From Takashimella koratensis (lineage: Eukaryota; Basidiomycota; Tremellomycetes; Trichosporonales; Tetragoniomycetaceae): a stretch of 64,000 nucleotides of DNA. The notes below the pieces were generated by a model. That model did not search any database. It was not told where the DNA came from and saw nothing but the letters and a program-made list of their open reading frames with translations. Shown here piece by piece: positions 37,580-48,966 of this stretch. Position 1 is the stretch's first letter. Each line of letters starts with the position of its first letter. A program made the translations under genes and the position numbers. The stretch spans positions 1 to 64,000 of the forward strand of contig BCKT01000007.1 in NCBI GenBank assembly GCA_003116875.1, written 5' to 3'.

Positions 37580-38654
37580 TTACGGGTGACGGAGCAAGAG
37601 ACCTCCGTCCACGAGCAAAGTGTGACCATTGACGTAGCCGTTGGTGGCGAGGAACAGCATGCCCTGCGCCATCTCAAGCTCAGTCCCCGGTCTGTGGGCA
37701 TTGCTGTGTACATTCTTCATCTCAGCTTTGAACTCGTCAATTGGCCACGCGCTCTTGCCGCCCCTGTCCGAGTTCTTGGTGGTAAGCTCGGTAGCAAAAT
37801 AGCCAGGAGCCAGGTTGTTCACGCGGATGCCAATGTGCTCGGGGCACAAGTCGGTCGCCATGAGCTTGGAGAGCTGAATGACCGCTGCTTTGGCACACTG
37901 TCATCAGCTGATGCCGAGACGAAAACCCACGTTGTAAGAGAACTGGCCGTTCTGGCTCCACTTGGTAAGGCCACTCAACGACGAGGTGTTGATGATATTC
38001 CCCGGCTCGCCACTGGGGCCCTTGGTGCGCGCAATGTCAAGTAGCTCGACGAATGCAGCACTGCAGAGATACGGAGCGACAGTCATGCACATGTACGCTG
38101 GCGTAAGCCACAGGCCTTACTTGGAACTTACGGATGAGCCAATCCTTCTCGGGCTCCTCAGCGAACAGCGCCTCGCCGTACTTCTTCATTCCAGCGTCTG
38201 GGCCGTGCGTGGGACGACCACCCTCCATACCAGCGTTGTTGATAAGTCTACGGTTAGAATGTCCCGCATTCCTGACCTACACGTTGAGGAAGCCATCGTT
38301 CTCTTTGACTACCTGAACCGCCTTGCTGATCGACGCCTTGTCCGTAACGTCCATTACCAAAGGCACGATCTGGCCACCGTGGTCACCAAGGTTCTCCTTG
38401 GTACCGTGGAGCTTGACAGCGTCCTCAAGGACGCTCTGGCGACGACCAGTGATGTAGACTTTGGCACCGTTTGCCGCAAGCGCCTGAGCGGCCACTACAG
38501 GTCAGATAAACAACGATCACAACTTACTCAGACCAATACCGGTACCACCTCCAGTGACTGTCTGTCAGCGCAAAGGTCAACCATTAGACTCACCAACGGC
38601 GACCCATCCCTTGCACGAGAACAGCGAGCCAGCGTAGTAGGCACTTTCAGGCAT
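37580..38654 (-). CDS. Short-chain dehydrogenase/reductase
   Basis: Six exons, five introns of 32-36 nt, about 302 aa. Cofactor motif TGGGTGIGL (intron inside), VYITGRR, MDVTD, the LINNAG strand, the catalytic Ser in INTSSLSG, and Tyr/Lys as YNCAK split by the last intron. The C-terminal NGHTLLVDGG is typical of classical SDRs. Probably NADP-linked because an Arg pair follows beta-2 (TGRRQ). Substrate unknown. A CGGCCCG site lies 232 bp upstream at 38886. Confidence 0.93.
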
Positions 38655-38885
38655 TGTTGTTAATGATGGAGTGAAAGTTGTTGACGGTGAGGAAAAAGTT
38701 GGGAGACATGTCGTACGGCCCGCCAGATTTTGTATTCTGCGGCAGCGAGATCCACCAGGCTCGCTGCCCGTGCATGCATCGATACGATGCAGCCGAAACT
38801 TCGGCAAATGTGGTCAACCGGGTGCTTCGTCTTAGTGTTCCCGATGGTGGAGTAGCAGATCCCTCTCACCCAGCCTTAAAACTCG

Positions 38886-38892
38886 CGGCCCG
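38886..38892. promoter_or_regulatory. CGGCCCG palindromic site
   Basis: In GCGGCCCGGG, 232 bp upstream of the SDR start at 38654 and 194 bp past the cupin stop. The 431-bp gap 38655-39085 shows nothing else clear. Confidence 0.35.
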
Positions 38893-39085
38893 GGACCTCC
38901 TTGCCACGTGGTTGATGTAGAGGGTGAGCATCATCCCGAATTTAGAAACAAGTTGTGATCACACTCTTGTAGACAATGCAATAGTGTACATGCAACTAAG
39001 AAGACTTCTCAGCCACCATAGCAGGGTAATCTCGGCCGGACCGGTTGGTCACGCTGAGGTCAGCCCTGATCGACAGCGGTACCCA

Positions 39086-39571
39086 CTAGAACGCCTTGAA
39101 CGGAGAGCTCAAAGACTTGAACGCGGTGCCCTGTTGATCAGCGATATTCCCACTCATGGCTCACCTTGGGCAAAAAGACAACATCGCCAGCCTTGGCGAC
39201 GATGAGCTTGCCTTCTTGAACGAGGCTTGAGGTCAGTATGTATTACTCAGATCGACCTACTGCCATTCCCCCTCGAGAATGAATTTCCACTGCGAGTCAG
39301 CACTGAACAAAGCTCCGACCCACCTCGTTGCCGTAAAAGTTGTCGTTGGTCATCTCACCGCCTTGGTCATCCTTGATAAACATGCCAGCGGTGTAGTTCT
39401 TGTCGCTAATGTCGGCAGTGCCCATGTCGACTTCGGTCAGCTCAGATTTCTCGCGGTCAACTCACATCCCCAGGCACCCTTGCGGAAGTTGACGAGGGGC
39501 ATGGTGCTGGCGCCGGAGAAGTGCTGGATAAGGGGCTTGGAGCTGGTCTGGGGCTTGGTTGCGTCAGACAT
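39086..39571 (-). CDS. Small cupin-domain protein
   Basis: Five exons, four introns of about 34-35 nt, about 115 aa. Readable segments are MPLVNFRKGAWG, KNYTAGMFIKDDQGG, FYGNEWKFILEGEW, KLIVAKAGDVVFLPKGT and the tail SPFKAF. The pattern of a Glu followed by a glycine turn and the GDVVFLPKGT strand is that of a single cupin barrel, resembling EutQ-like and other small cupins. Its catalytic or binding role is unknown. It lies in tandem between an SDR and a HAD hydrolase on the same strand. Confidence 0.82.
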
Positions 39572-39937
39572 GTTTGGATGGTGGTGGGAGAGAGTCGTGT
39601 AGGAGAGAATTTGGATTCTGTGAACTAGAGGGGGTCGAAATGGCGTGTTTGACGTGCTCACGGCCACCGAACCACCTCGGCGGAGCATCCGCCGGCTGCA
39701 ACCCTCGCATGAGACCGAAGACCAACTCGCGCCGCTACGAGCGAATTGAAGGGTGCTCCACGTGGTGAGGGCGCGAGCTATGAACCGCCGCTTAGCTTCC
39801 GGCCCATATCAAGGCCGATTTACGGAGGGATCTCAGGGTTCGTGAACATTGGGCGTCTCCGGTACAGAGGACGAGAGGATGCCCAATTAAAGCAGTCTAG
39901 GTGAATGCGAATACATGCAGACTACGAATGCTCCCGT
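39572..39937. other. Gap of 366 bp: cupin promoter
   Basis: Contains GC-rich stretches (CCGCCGG at about 39690) but no clear TATA element and no coding signal. Confidence 0.35.
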
Positions 39938-40784
39938 TCACGCCTTCGTGCCCCACTTCTCCACCATGAGCTTGCCAAGGGTGGCAAGATCCGGTGCAAC
40001 GACGTCGTGCTTGCCCCACATCGCTGTGTTCTCAAAGTGCTCGTATTCGGTGCAATATGCAGTCTCGAAGCCACAAGTTTTGGCACCAGCGCAGTCCCAG
40101 GAGTGCGAAGCTAGCTCCGTCAGCACAGCCAATATCCCAAGACTCACCACCAAAGATCATGACCTCTCCAGGCTTCTTCTCCTGCCACTCATTCATGACC
40201 CAGTTGTAGACGGGCAGTCGCGGCTTGTGCTCGCCGACCGGAGTCACGTCCCAGATTCGCTCCTCAGGGAACTCGATCCCGGCGAGAGCAAAGTAGTTCT
40301 GTACTCGCTTGACGCTCGCGCCCGAGCAACACCAAAACTCGATTCCGCCTTCCTCGAGCGTCTTGAGCATCTCGCGGAGACCCGGAGCCGGGGTGAGAGC
40401 CCAGAGGTACTGCTGAACCATGTAGTCGATGTCCTCTTTGCTGGCGACGTTGTCAATGTCCTCGGGTGGGACACCGGCCATAAAGAGGACACGAGGGAAC
40501 GCGACGACCCAGTTTTGGCCTTGGACAAGCTTGGGTCGCTTGGTGAAGTAGACGTAGGCCGAGTCGCGTTCAGCAGTGACAAGCCAGAACTGGAAGACAG
40601 CTCTGGAATTGAGTCCGTACTTGGCGAGCTTGGGACCGCATCGCTCCTCGACTGCGGCAATGGCGGCGTCGTAGTTGACTGGAGTCAGTATTGCTCGGTA
40701 GGTTTGGCTTACAGCAAGTGCCCACGATGTCGACTACAAGTCAGCTCAGGTCTAACGGCGGCACTCACAGAAAGCAGATGGCAT
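39938..40784 (-). CDS. HAD-family hydrolase (2-haloacid dehalogenase-like)
   Basis: Four exons, three introns (34-37 nt), about 246 aa. The nucleophile motif is FFDIVGTCFNYD (D-x-x-G-T), interrupted by two introns within the first 20 codons. Later: the CSGASVKRVQNYF region (motif II Ser), KPRLPVYNWV (motif III Lys) and MIFGGASHSWDCAGAKTCGF (motif IV). Helical cap segments lie between. The fold hydrolyses haloacids or phosphate esters, and members like this are often annotated haloacid dehalogenase type II. I kept the third intron with its acceptor at CTAG because it restores the conserved C-terminus. Confidence 0.9.
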
Positions 40785-41064
40785 GGTGATGATGGATTGA
40801 GTGTGTGATGAAGGAGAGTTCACCCATCGTTTATTAAGTTGCGACGTGGACCTGACTAGGTGGAGGTCCCTCTGGAAACGACGGCTCCTAGTGGCCCTGT
40901 GGGTCTCGGCGGTGTCCGAGTCGTGTAGTTGATTGTAAGCGGCGGCTCGCGTTGCCTGGTGCCTCGGACGTTGCCGGAACGGGAGCAATCGGACCCTTTC
41001 ACCTCCACTGACGATCACCCTTAAGCACCGTTGAGACCTCTGCCCCTACTCTCAAGCATTCACG

Positions 41065-42659
41065 ATGACCTCTTACCCACACAATCTCGCCCCAGCAGGG
41101 CTCCCCGTTGACAACCCCACCGAACCATTCTGGTTGTCGGAGCGCTCCCGCCTCGACCGTCACCGCTCTACGGAGGAGCTTCCCAGCAAAGCGGATGTTA
41201 TCATTATCGGGTCTGGTCTTTCGGGCAGTTTGTTGGCCTACGACCTTCTCAAGCAAAAGCCTAGTCTTAATGTGGTCATGCTCGAGGCGAGGGCCGTGTG
41301 CAGTGGTGCTAGCGCTCGCAACGGAGGTCAAGTGAAGACTGATGTAAGTACATCCCGTAGTGACTGCTGCTGACGTGCAGCCATACACAACTTGTAAGGC
41401 CATGGCTAGGCACCGCTGACCTTAGACAAAACTCGCAAAGCCAAATTCGGCGCCGAGATCGCCAACCAGCTCACGACGTTTGAGACCGACCATTTGGCTC
41501 GGTTCGAAAAGTTCCTCGAAGAAGAGCCCATTCCCTGTTCCTTCCACGTCACTTCGGCCTTTGACGTCTGTATGAACGAAGCCATGGTCAAGCTCTCCCG
41601 CGACAACTACCACGAGCGCAAGGCAGACTGGCCCAAGGATATGGCCAAGTTCCGTGAGCTGGACGAGCCAGAGGAGGTGCAGCGTTTGAGTGGTGTCAAG
41701 GGTGGTCTATGGGCGTGCACCTACCGGGTGGCTAGTATCTGGCCGTACAAGCTGGCAACGGGTTGTCTCGAGCGTTGCTTCGCCATGGCCAAGGAGGGAG
41801 GCGGGTCGTTCAACCTTCAAACCATGACACCAGCATCGTCCATTGAGTCAGCCGGTGGCCAACATACCGTTCACACCAAGCGAGGGGACGTCTCGGCATC
41901 AAAACTCGCGATTTGCACTAACGGGTACTCGTCTCACCTACTCCCCGAGATGGCCAACAAGATTATTCCCATTCGCGGCACCGCGTCGTCGCTCATCCCA
42001 CCGGCACCCCAGCTGCCCAACACCCCTTCCAGCAAGGTCTTCCGACCATTGTTCACCTCGTTCATGATAAAGTTTGGTGGCGGCAAAGGCGAGTATATCA
42101 TCAGTCGACAGGAAGGTCGCAAGGAGATTATCATTGGCGGGGCGAAAGACGGGTACGCTCACGACATCCGTAACTGGTACGGCAACATTGACGATTCGGA
42201 GCAACTGTGAGTATTCAGATAGGCAACGCTGACGATAGACCCGGTGCTATCGACCACTTCACCGGCTACATGCCGAGACACTTTGTCAACTGGCCCAGCT
42301 CGACCTCCAACGTCGACCGAGTCTGGACTGGAAGTGAGCCATTACCGCTGACTAGCTGACCCGCAGTCTTGGGCTACTCCTCCGATCGTTACCCATACGT
42401 TGGACAGCACCCGAAACGCCCCGAGGGCCTGTTCATCATGGCTGGTTTTCACGGCCACGGCATGTGGTGAGTGACTTGAAGCCATACGACGCTGACGTTG
42501 CCAAGTCGTATCTTCGGATGCGCCGATGCCTTGAGCAAGTTGATCCTCTCGGACCGCACAGGGATGGATGGTTTCGACGTCCTGTCCCAAGCGGGTCTCC
42601 CTTCGCCCTACTTTTTCACCGAGGAACGCTTGGCCTCGACGGAGAACGTTGTTTTGTAG
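41065..42659 (+). CDS. FAD-dependent oxidoreductase (DAO family)
   Basis: Six exons, five introns of 31-39 nt, about 474 aa. The FAD site is VIIIGSGLSGSLLAYDLL with Glu in VVMLEARAVCSGASARNGGQ, the motif of amine/amino-acid oxidase-like DAO proteins. Downstream: ICTNGYSSHLLPE, YIISRQEGRKEIIIGG, GYSSDRYPYVG and GLFIMAGFHGHGM, the second flavin-contact motif. Members oxidise N-methyl or primary amines and amino acids. Substrate unknown. Divergent from the HAD gene (280 bp between starts). Confidence 0.92.
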
Positions 42660-42870
42660 ATGAGCCCTTGGTACCGTATTTGTCATAGCCACCAGTCTCA
42701 CTAGCTGCAGTGCAGCTCTATGCATGTGCTTCGGAGTCGTTGCCCCGCCCACATCGCCGTAAAGGCTACAGCCAGGGCCGAATCACGCCATAAGCGTCGG
42801 GTCCAGTGTTTTTAAAAATATCCGACACGTCCTCGGACTCAACATCACTTCTTCACTCTTGCCCATTACC

Positions 42871-44207
42871 ATGCCTGCTGTTCCCCAAGGAGCTCTGATT
42901 CTCGTCACCGGCGCTTCCGGCTTTATCGCAGCGTAGGTCGAGTATAGGTGACCCGCTGACTTCAGGCACACGGTGAAAACCCTGCTGGACGCTGGGTACC
43001 CAGTCCGTGGAACGGTGCGGTCGACCTCGAAGGGAGACTACCTTGCGGACCTGTTCAAGGGCAGCCCTGCCGCGTTCGAGTATGTCATCGTCGAGGACAT
43101 TGAGCAGGTAGGTCTACCTTCTGGACGGAGCTGATGGACAGCCCGGTGCATTCGATGAGGCCGTCAAGGGGGTCCAAGGCGTCGCCCACATGGCCAGTCC
43201 CTTCCACACCAAGGCGGACGACCCTAAGGAGCTGATTGGCCCCGCCGTGGGCGGGACCGTCGGTATCCTGAAGAGTTTGCAACAGTTCAAGTAGGTGTTT
43301 GAAGATCTGCGCTAACCTCCAGCCCATCCGTGTCTCGCGTCGTCATCACCAGCTCTTGCGCTGCCATCAACGACGAAGCTCTCCCCGTTCCATACCACTA
43401 CACCGAAGAGAGTGAGCCAAGACCCGTTCCAACCGCTGACAAAAGACTGGAACGAGTACAGCGCGCGCGTCTGCGAGGAGCAGGGCAGGGACGCGCCTGG
43501 CGGACACAAATACCGAGGTGAGTAGATTCTATGTCCCAGCTGACACCAGCGAGCAAGACCCTCGCGGAGAAGGCTTTCTGGGAGTTCCTCAAAGACCCCC
43601 AGGTCAAGTTTGACGGTGCAACGATCAACCCGCCTATGGTGCGTGCTACCATGTATAGGACTGACGCCAGGTGTACGGCCCCATCATTCACCCGGTCAGC
43701 ACTCCCGAGGCTCTCAACACTTCCGTTGGTAGGTCCAAACACTGCAAACACCGCTGACACCCAGCCGCGTTCTACAGCTGGTTGAAGGGTGGGAAAACGG
43801 AAGATGAGATTCCCAAGATTGCGACTTCCAACTTCGTCGACGTCCGCGATGGTACGTATTTCAGTGGGCACCGCTGATACACAGTCGCCTTGGCGCACAC
43901 TCGCGCTCTTACGATCCCCGAAGCTGGAGGCCAGCGCTTCATCAGCAGTGCTGGACCTGCGTCCCCCAACGACCTTTGCCTGGTGAGCTACGCTGATGAC
44001 TGAACTGACACGCAGGCTATACACAAGCATTTCCCCCAGGTGCAAGGTGTGCCAAAGGGCGACGCTAGCCAGGTGGCCGTGATCAACGCAGCGAGCAACA
44101 TTTTCGATGGTACCAAGGCTACCAAGATCCTGGGTATCACATACAACGACATCGACTCATGCGTCAAGGACATGGGCGACTGCTTGATTCACAAGTTCAA
44201 CCTATAG
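42871..44207 (+). CDS. NAD(P)-dependent aldehyde/ketone reductase, GRE2/dihydroflavonol-reductase type
   Basis: Ten exons, nine introns of about 31-36 nt, about 347 aa. Extended SDR: LVTGASGFIAAHTVKTLLDAG, VRGTVRS (NADP preference), ITSSCAAI with the catalytic Ser, and YRASK (YxxxK) where an intron splits Arg and Ala. NFVDVRDVALAHTRAL is the family substrate-site signature. Yeast Gre2 reduces methylglyoxal and many ketones. The very dense introns in a standard-length enzyme make this a good test gene for short-intron splicing. Upstream TTTTTAAAAATAT at about 42810 may act as the TATA element. Confidence 0.93.
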
Positions 44208-44296
44208 ATGCATGCATTATTGCCCTGTACACGGTCCCGGTTCCGAAATCCAATGAAAACGCGAGAGAGTGGCTTAATTAACGTCCAGGGTCGGAA

Positions 44297-44311
44297 CCAC
44301 AACCGTCGGCA
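44297..44311 (+). promoter_or_regulatory. 15-bp promoter element shared with the UNC93-like gene
   Basis: CCACAACCGTCGGCA, 109 bp upstream of the DHA2 exporter start. The identical 15-mer is at 46976-46990, upstream of the next transporter gene. Confidence 0.45.
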
Positions 44312-44419
44312 GGCTCTTGTGGCCTGACGACGCGACCCCAGCGTGCATTTTCGGTCATCCCCGAGGTGGTTGGTTTTTAAAAACAGAGCGCCCGCCTGTG
44401 CGCCCCTCACTCACGCACC

Positions 44420-46322
44420 ATGACACCGCTCGACGAGAAAAGGCAACTGGACACGCCCATAGACGAGCCGATTTTGTTGCACACCCCAGTAGTGACTTCC
44501 GAGGACTTGACCCCAATGGAACCGGCAACTCCAGCAGTCGAGGCCGAGGCTACGACGGAAATCCTCCTCTCGGAGACCGAAAAGCACGCGGCCAAGCTCC
44601 AGGACCAGACCAACTTGCTGCCTCCTGGCCAAGTCCTTTGGGTCTTCACTGGTATCACGTGTTCGCTCTTCTGCAGCCTTTTGGACCAGACAATGTAAGA
44701 AACCTCGTCAAATGAAGCTAATCACAGCGTCGCAACGTCTCTCCCAACCATCAGTACATATTTCAACGACGCTACCACCTCCTCATGGGTCGGCACAGCG
44801 TACCTGCTCACCTCCACCTGTGTGCAGCCCATTTACGGCCGCATGTCCGACATCTATGGACGAAAGGCAATCATGCTCCTCTGCATTGGAATCTTCTTCT
44901 TCTCTTCACTCGCATGCGCCCTTGCTAGCAGCATGCTGCAGCTCATCATTTTTCGAGCATTCCAGGGGATTGGTGGCGGCGGTATCACGACTGTTGGCAT
45001 GATCATCAGTGAGTCGTGATATTGATGTGGCTGACTCCAGTCTCGGACGTTGTTTCCCTGCGTGACCGTGGAAAATACCAAGGGATCATGGGGGGCGTCA
45101 CAGCAGTGTCCAACTCCCTGGGCCCCATCATTGGCGGTCTGTTGTCTGAGAAAGTCAGCTGGCGATGGTGCTTTGTAAGTCACACATACTATCAAAGCTA
45201 ACAACAGTACATCAACCTCCCCATGACTGCTCTCTCTGGTGCTATCATCTTCTTCCTGTTGCCTCTTCGCCCCGTCGACGGGAACGTCATGGAGAAACTG
45301 AAGCAGCTCGACAAGTACGGCTCACTGCTCACCCTCCTATGGTCCGTTGCCGTAGTCATCGGACTCTCCTGGGCGGGTGTCGAATTCGGTTGGACGTCTG
45401 CAGCCGTCCTCGTCCCCATCATCCTCGGCTTTGCTCTCCTCTTCGTCTTCATATACGTCGAGGCGAAGCTCGTCAAGCTGCCGATCATCCCCATCTACAT
45501 CTTCCGCAGCTCAACTGTCTCAGCGAGCATGATCACTACATTCTGTAACGGTGCCGCGTTTTTTACCTCTCTATACTACCTTCCCGAATACTTTCAGGTC
45601 GTCCGCGACGCTAGTCCCATTCGATCCGGTATTCTCCTCCTACCTCTTTCCCTTGTTCAAACTGCTCTAAGCGTTGGGGCGGGCTACTTTGTGGCAAAGA
45701 CTGGCGACTACAAGTGGAATCTCCTCGCCGGATTCGCTATCTGGACAGTAGGACTCGGGCTCATGTCGATGGTCAACCCGACAACAGCGATCGGTGCGAT
45801 CATTGGCTTTGAGATCATTGTCGGTCTCGGGGCTGGACAGACTTTCCAAACCAACCTCCTTGCTATACAAGCCGCGGTAGCTCGACACGACATGGCCGCC
45901 GCAACCAGCTGCCGCAACTTTTTGCGATCTCTCGGTGGCACCTTTGCCCTCGCTTTGTGCGCCACGATCAAGAATAATATCGTCAAAACTCAACTCAAAG
46001 ACGCAGGGATGAGCTCTAGCCTCGTCTCACAGGTCATTACGGATCCTACTAAGTTGTCGTCGTACAATCTGGATGCTTCGCAGGTGCAAGCGGTGAAAGC
46101 TGCTTTCTGTAAGTTTATCAAAGAGAGCCTCGCTGACGTTCAGCCAAAGCGGTGGATGGCTGTTACTGGTTGATGATTCCGTTGACTGGCCTGAGCGTGT
46201 TCATCACATTATTCTTTGTTAAAAAGATTTCCCTCAATCGTGCAGATGACGATGCGAAGAGGGACGAGGCCAAGAAGTGGCTCGCTGAGAGGAAAGGTGC
46301 GGCTGAGACTGCAAAAGTGTAG
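44420..46322 (+). CDS. MFS multidrug exporter, DHA2 (14-TM) family
   Basis: Five exons, four introns of 31-36 nt, about 589 aa. An acidic N-terminal tail of about 65 residues precedes TM1. LLDQTM-VATSLPTI is DHA2 motif D1, GRMSDIYGRK is motif A, and the FQGIGGGG, DRGKYQGIMG, GPIIGGLL, WRWCFYINLP series is diagnostic of the fungal 14-TM drug:H+ antiporters. The C-terminus is a Lys/Glu-rich cytosolic tail. Exports toxic organics or siderophore-like compounds, with no specific substrate inferred. Upstream: TTTTTAAAAAC and the shared 15-bp element. Confidence 0.95.
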
Positions 46323-47127
46323 CATAATAGCATAGAGCTGTATGAATGAGTCGCTTCCCGATTTCCTGTGGTGGCTCCCCCACCTTTGCGACTGGCATCC
46401 TCAAGGAGAAAAGGTGCGACTTTCTGGTGACTCCCGAGACCCCGAAAAAATTCTCACATTCTCTGTTCTGTCGTCGGTCCCGGCGCTCAGTCGTTGTTTC
46501 CAAAAAAACCATTGCCGCGTGTCACTGCCGAGTGAGCGACGTCCATGCCGTCGCCAAAATCAATGACAAGGATGAGAGCGTGACTGAACGTCACTTTGCA
46601 ACCTTCGCGTATGCACTCTCGGATGACTGCTCGGGATTTCTTCGGCTGGTTGCCCACGCACGGCTTGGACAATGGTGGAGCTGTCAGTCCAGTCCCACTT
46701 GCCGACGCAAACAGTACACAATAACACTCTGCCGACGTAGACCTGCCGACGGCGGCGTCTTCTCGACTGCCACGCTCGCCGATCGACCCCGTCCCAGCTC
46801 CGCGGAGACAGCAATAGCGAGGCGTCAGCCAATCAGAATAAGAAGGTCCGAATCAACGGACCTCCCCGTTCTTCAGGGTCTCAGGGCCTAATCCATACTG
46901 GAACTTGACACTGTATCGCGATTGGCCATTGCCTCCAGGGCTGCGCACCTTAGACCAAGACAAACTCCACAGACCCCACAACCGTCGGCAAGAAACGCGC
47001 CGCTTGAGTGCACTCTCGACAGCCATGTGGCCGCCGTCCGGCGAAAGATAAGCTCACCGGAAGGGTTCATATATAACATTGGCCTACAACCCTCTCGATC
47101 ACCACAACTCCCTCAGCTATAGCAACC
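46323..47127. promoter_or_regulatory. Gap: long promoter with repeated TGCCGACG elements
   Basis: TGCCGACG occurs at 46700, 46730 and 46744. Its reverse complement lies in the 15-mer CCACAACCGTCGGCA at 46976-46990. CATATATAA at about 47068 is the probable TATA element, 59 bp from the ATG. No gene seen. Confidence 0.45.
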
Positions 47128-48737
47128 ATGGCCCACCCAGACGAGGAGAAGCGCGCCGACACCGACGTCGTCGAGGTGCCCGTCACCACCTACGAACAGG
47201 AGCAGGAGGTCATCGACATTGACGAGTCTTACCTCCATGCCTCCAAGTTCACCAAGTTCTTCCGCGGTATTTTGCTGCAGATGATCCTCTTCGGATGGTG
47301 CGTCCCTGTCTTGACTATTCGCTGACAACAGTCTCTCGTTTGTCGGCCCTGCTATGACCGACTCTATCAACCTTCTCGGTGGTGGTGGTTTCGCCTCCCC
47401 TTACCTTGCCAACATTGCATCGGCGATCAACTACGCCGCGTCGTGCCTGATGTCGCTTTTCGGTGGTCCCCTCATCAACAAGCTTGGTATCAAGTACTCT
47501 TGCATGCTTTCCGGTGCTTGTTTCTTCTTCTCGGGAACTGGATACTACTTGGACGCTCGCTACGGGTCTAAGATGCAGGGCTATTTCTTCGCCTCTCGAG
47601 TAAGTCGTGTCATTGTACTGGTGAGCTGTTCGCTAATTCTCTCAGTTCATCAGTGGCATTACCAACGCCTTCCTTTACGTCGCCGAGGCCACCGCCATGA
47701 TCTCGTATCCGACCACTCACGACCGTGGAAAGTACCTGGGTATCTGGACAGCCATGAGGAACTTGGGCAGTCTGGTCGGCGGTGGTATCAACTATGGCAC
47801 CAACTACGGTGGCTCAACCGCCGGTAGTATTGCGTGGTCGACCTACCTGGTCTTCATCGGATTTGAGTCTTCCGGCATCATTTTTGCGTCGCTCCTTTCG
47901 CCAACCCGCAAAGTCCGCCGTCCCGATGGTACTTGTGTCCCTATTTCCAACGACCGCACCTGGAAAGCTGAGATGGTCGCCCTCGTCACTCACCTCCGCA
48001 ACCCTCGCGTAAGCCTCTCACCGTCCCATGCGACTTGTGCTGACTTCTTCCAGACCTGGCTCTTGTTCTTCCCGGCGTTCTACTCGTTCTTCTACGGAGG
48101 TACCTACAGCACCTACCTCACGCTCCACTTTAGCGTGCGATCGCGTGCCCTTTCCTCCATCCTCACCCCTACCCTTATCGTCACCACCGTCCTCATGTTC
48201 GGTCTCCTCCTCGACAACAAGCGATGGACACCTCGTCAGCGCGCTTGGATTGGTCTCTTCACCTGGTTGATCCCCCAGTGTGCCGCTTTCATCTGGACCG
48301 GCGTCAACTACGGTCGTTGGGGCCAGAACACCAAGACTTACCACGCCTACGACTTCCTCACCGACAAGGGTGCTTGGGCGGTTGCCTACTTGCCGTACTT
48401 GATCCAGTTCGTCACCGGATACTGGTGCCAGATGTACATCTACTGGGTTCTCGGCACCTTTTCGACCGACGCCAAGTCCTCGTCTCGTACTGGTGGTCTC
48501 TTCCGTGCCTTTGAGGCCGCTGGCAGTGCCGTCACCTACTCGATCAACACCGCGGCGACCGACAAGCGAATCTGTCTTTACGTCAACTGCGCCATCCTCG
48601 TCGCGGCTGTTCCTTGCCTCGTCGCCCTCATTCGCATGGTTCCCGAGAAGCCCAAGGAGGTTGACGACGTTGTCGGTGGCGAACCTGCCCCGATTCTCGC
48701 CGCTGTCCAGAAGACCCAGAATGCCGAGGACATGTGA
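47128..48737 (+). CDS. UNC93-like MFS transporter (intact)
   Basis: Four exons, three introns (about 33, 45 and 45 nt), about 495 aa with 11-12 membrane segments. FVGPAMTDSINLLGGGG, GPLINKLGIK, EATAMISYP, HDRGKYLGIW and LGTFSTDAKSSSRTGGLFRAFEAAGSAVTY are typical of fungal UNC93-like proteins, whose substrates are mostly unknown. It is the functional paralogue of the broken gene at 21528, and alignment with it reveals the lesions there. Third codon positions are strongly C-rich, suggesting good expression. Convergent with the fucosidase gene. Confidence 0.93.
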
Positions 48738-48966
48738 GGTAATCCGTTCATGATAGATGGACGTTGTATTAGTGACTGCGAAGTGGATACTTGGGTATGG
48801 ACCTTTATGGTTGCATGGGAATGGATAGTTTTATGGATATGAATAACTCAATGACAAGGGATGTTCTCTTGTTCACAAGTCAGGATAAAAGTTCGTTGTC
48901 ATTATAGTGATTGGTGAACTGCTAAGATCCAATACTTCTTGATGAGATACAGCGTAATCTTCGCAC

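Noticed and set aside
46346..46891. Plus-strand reading frame of 181 codons between two transporters
   Set aside because: Arg/Cys-rich translation without domain, overlapping the TGCCGACG repeats. Treated as promoter.
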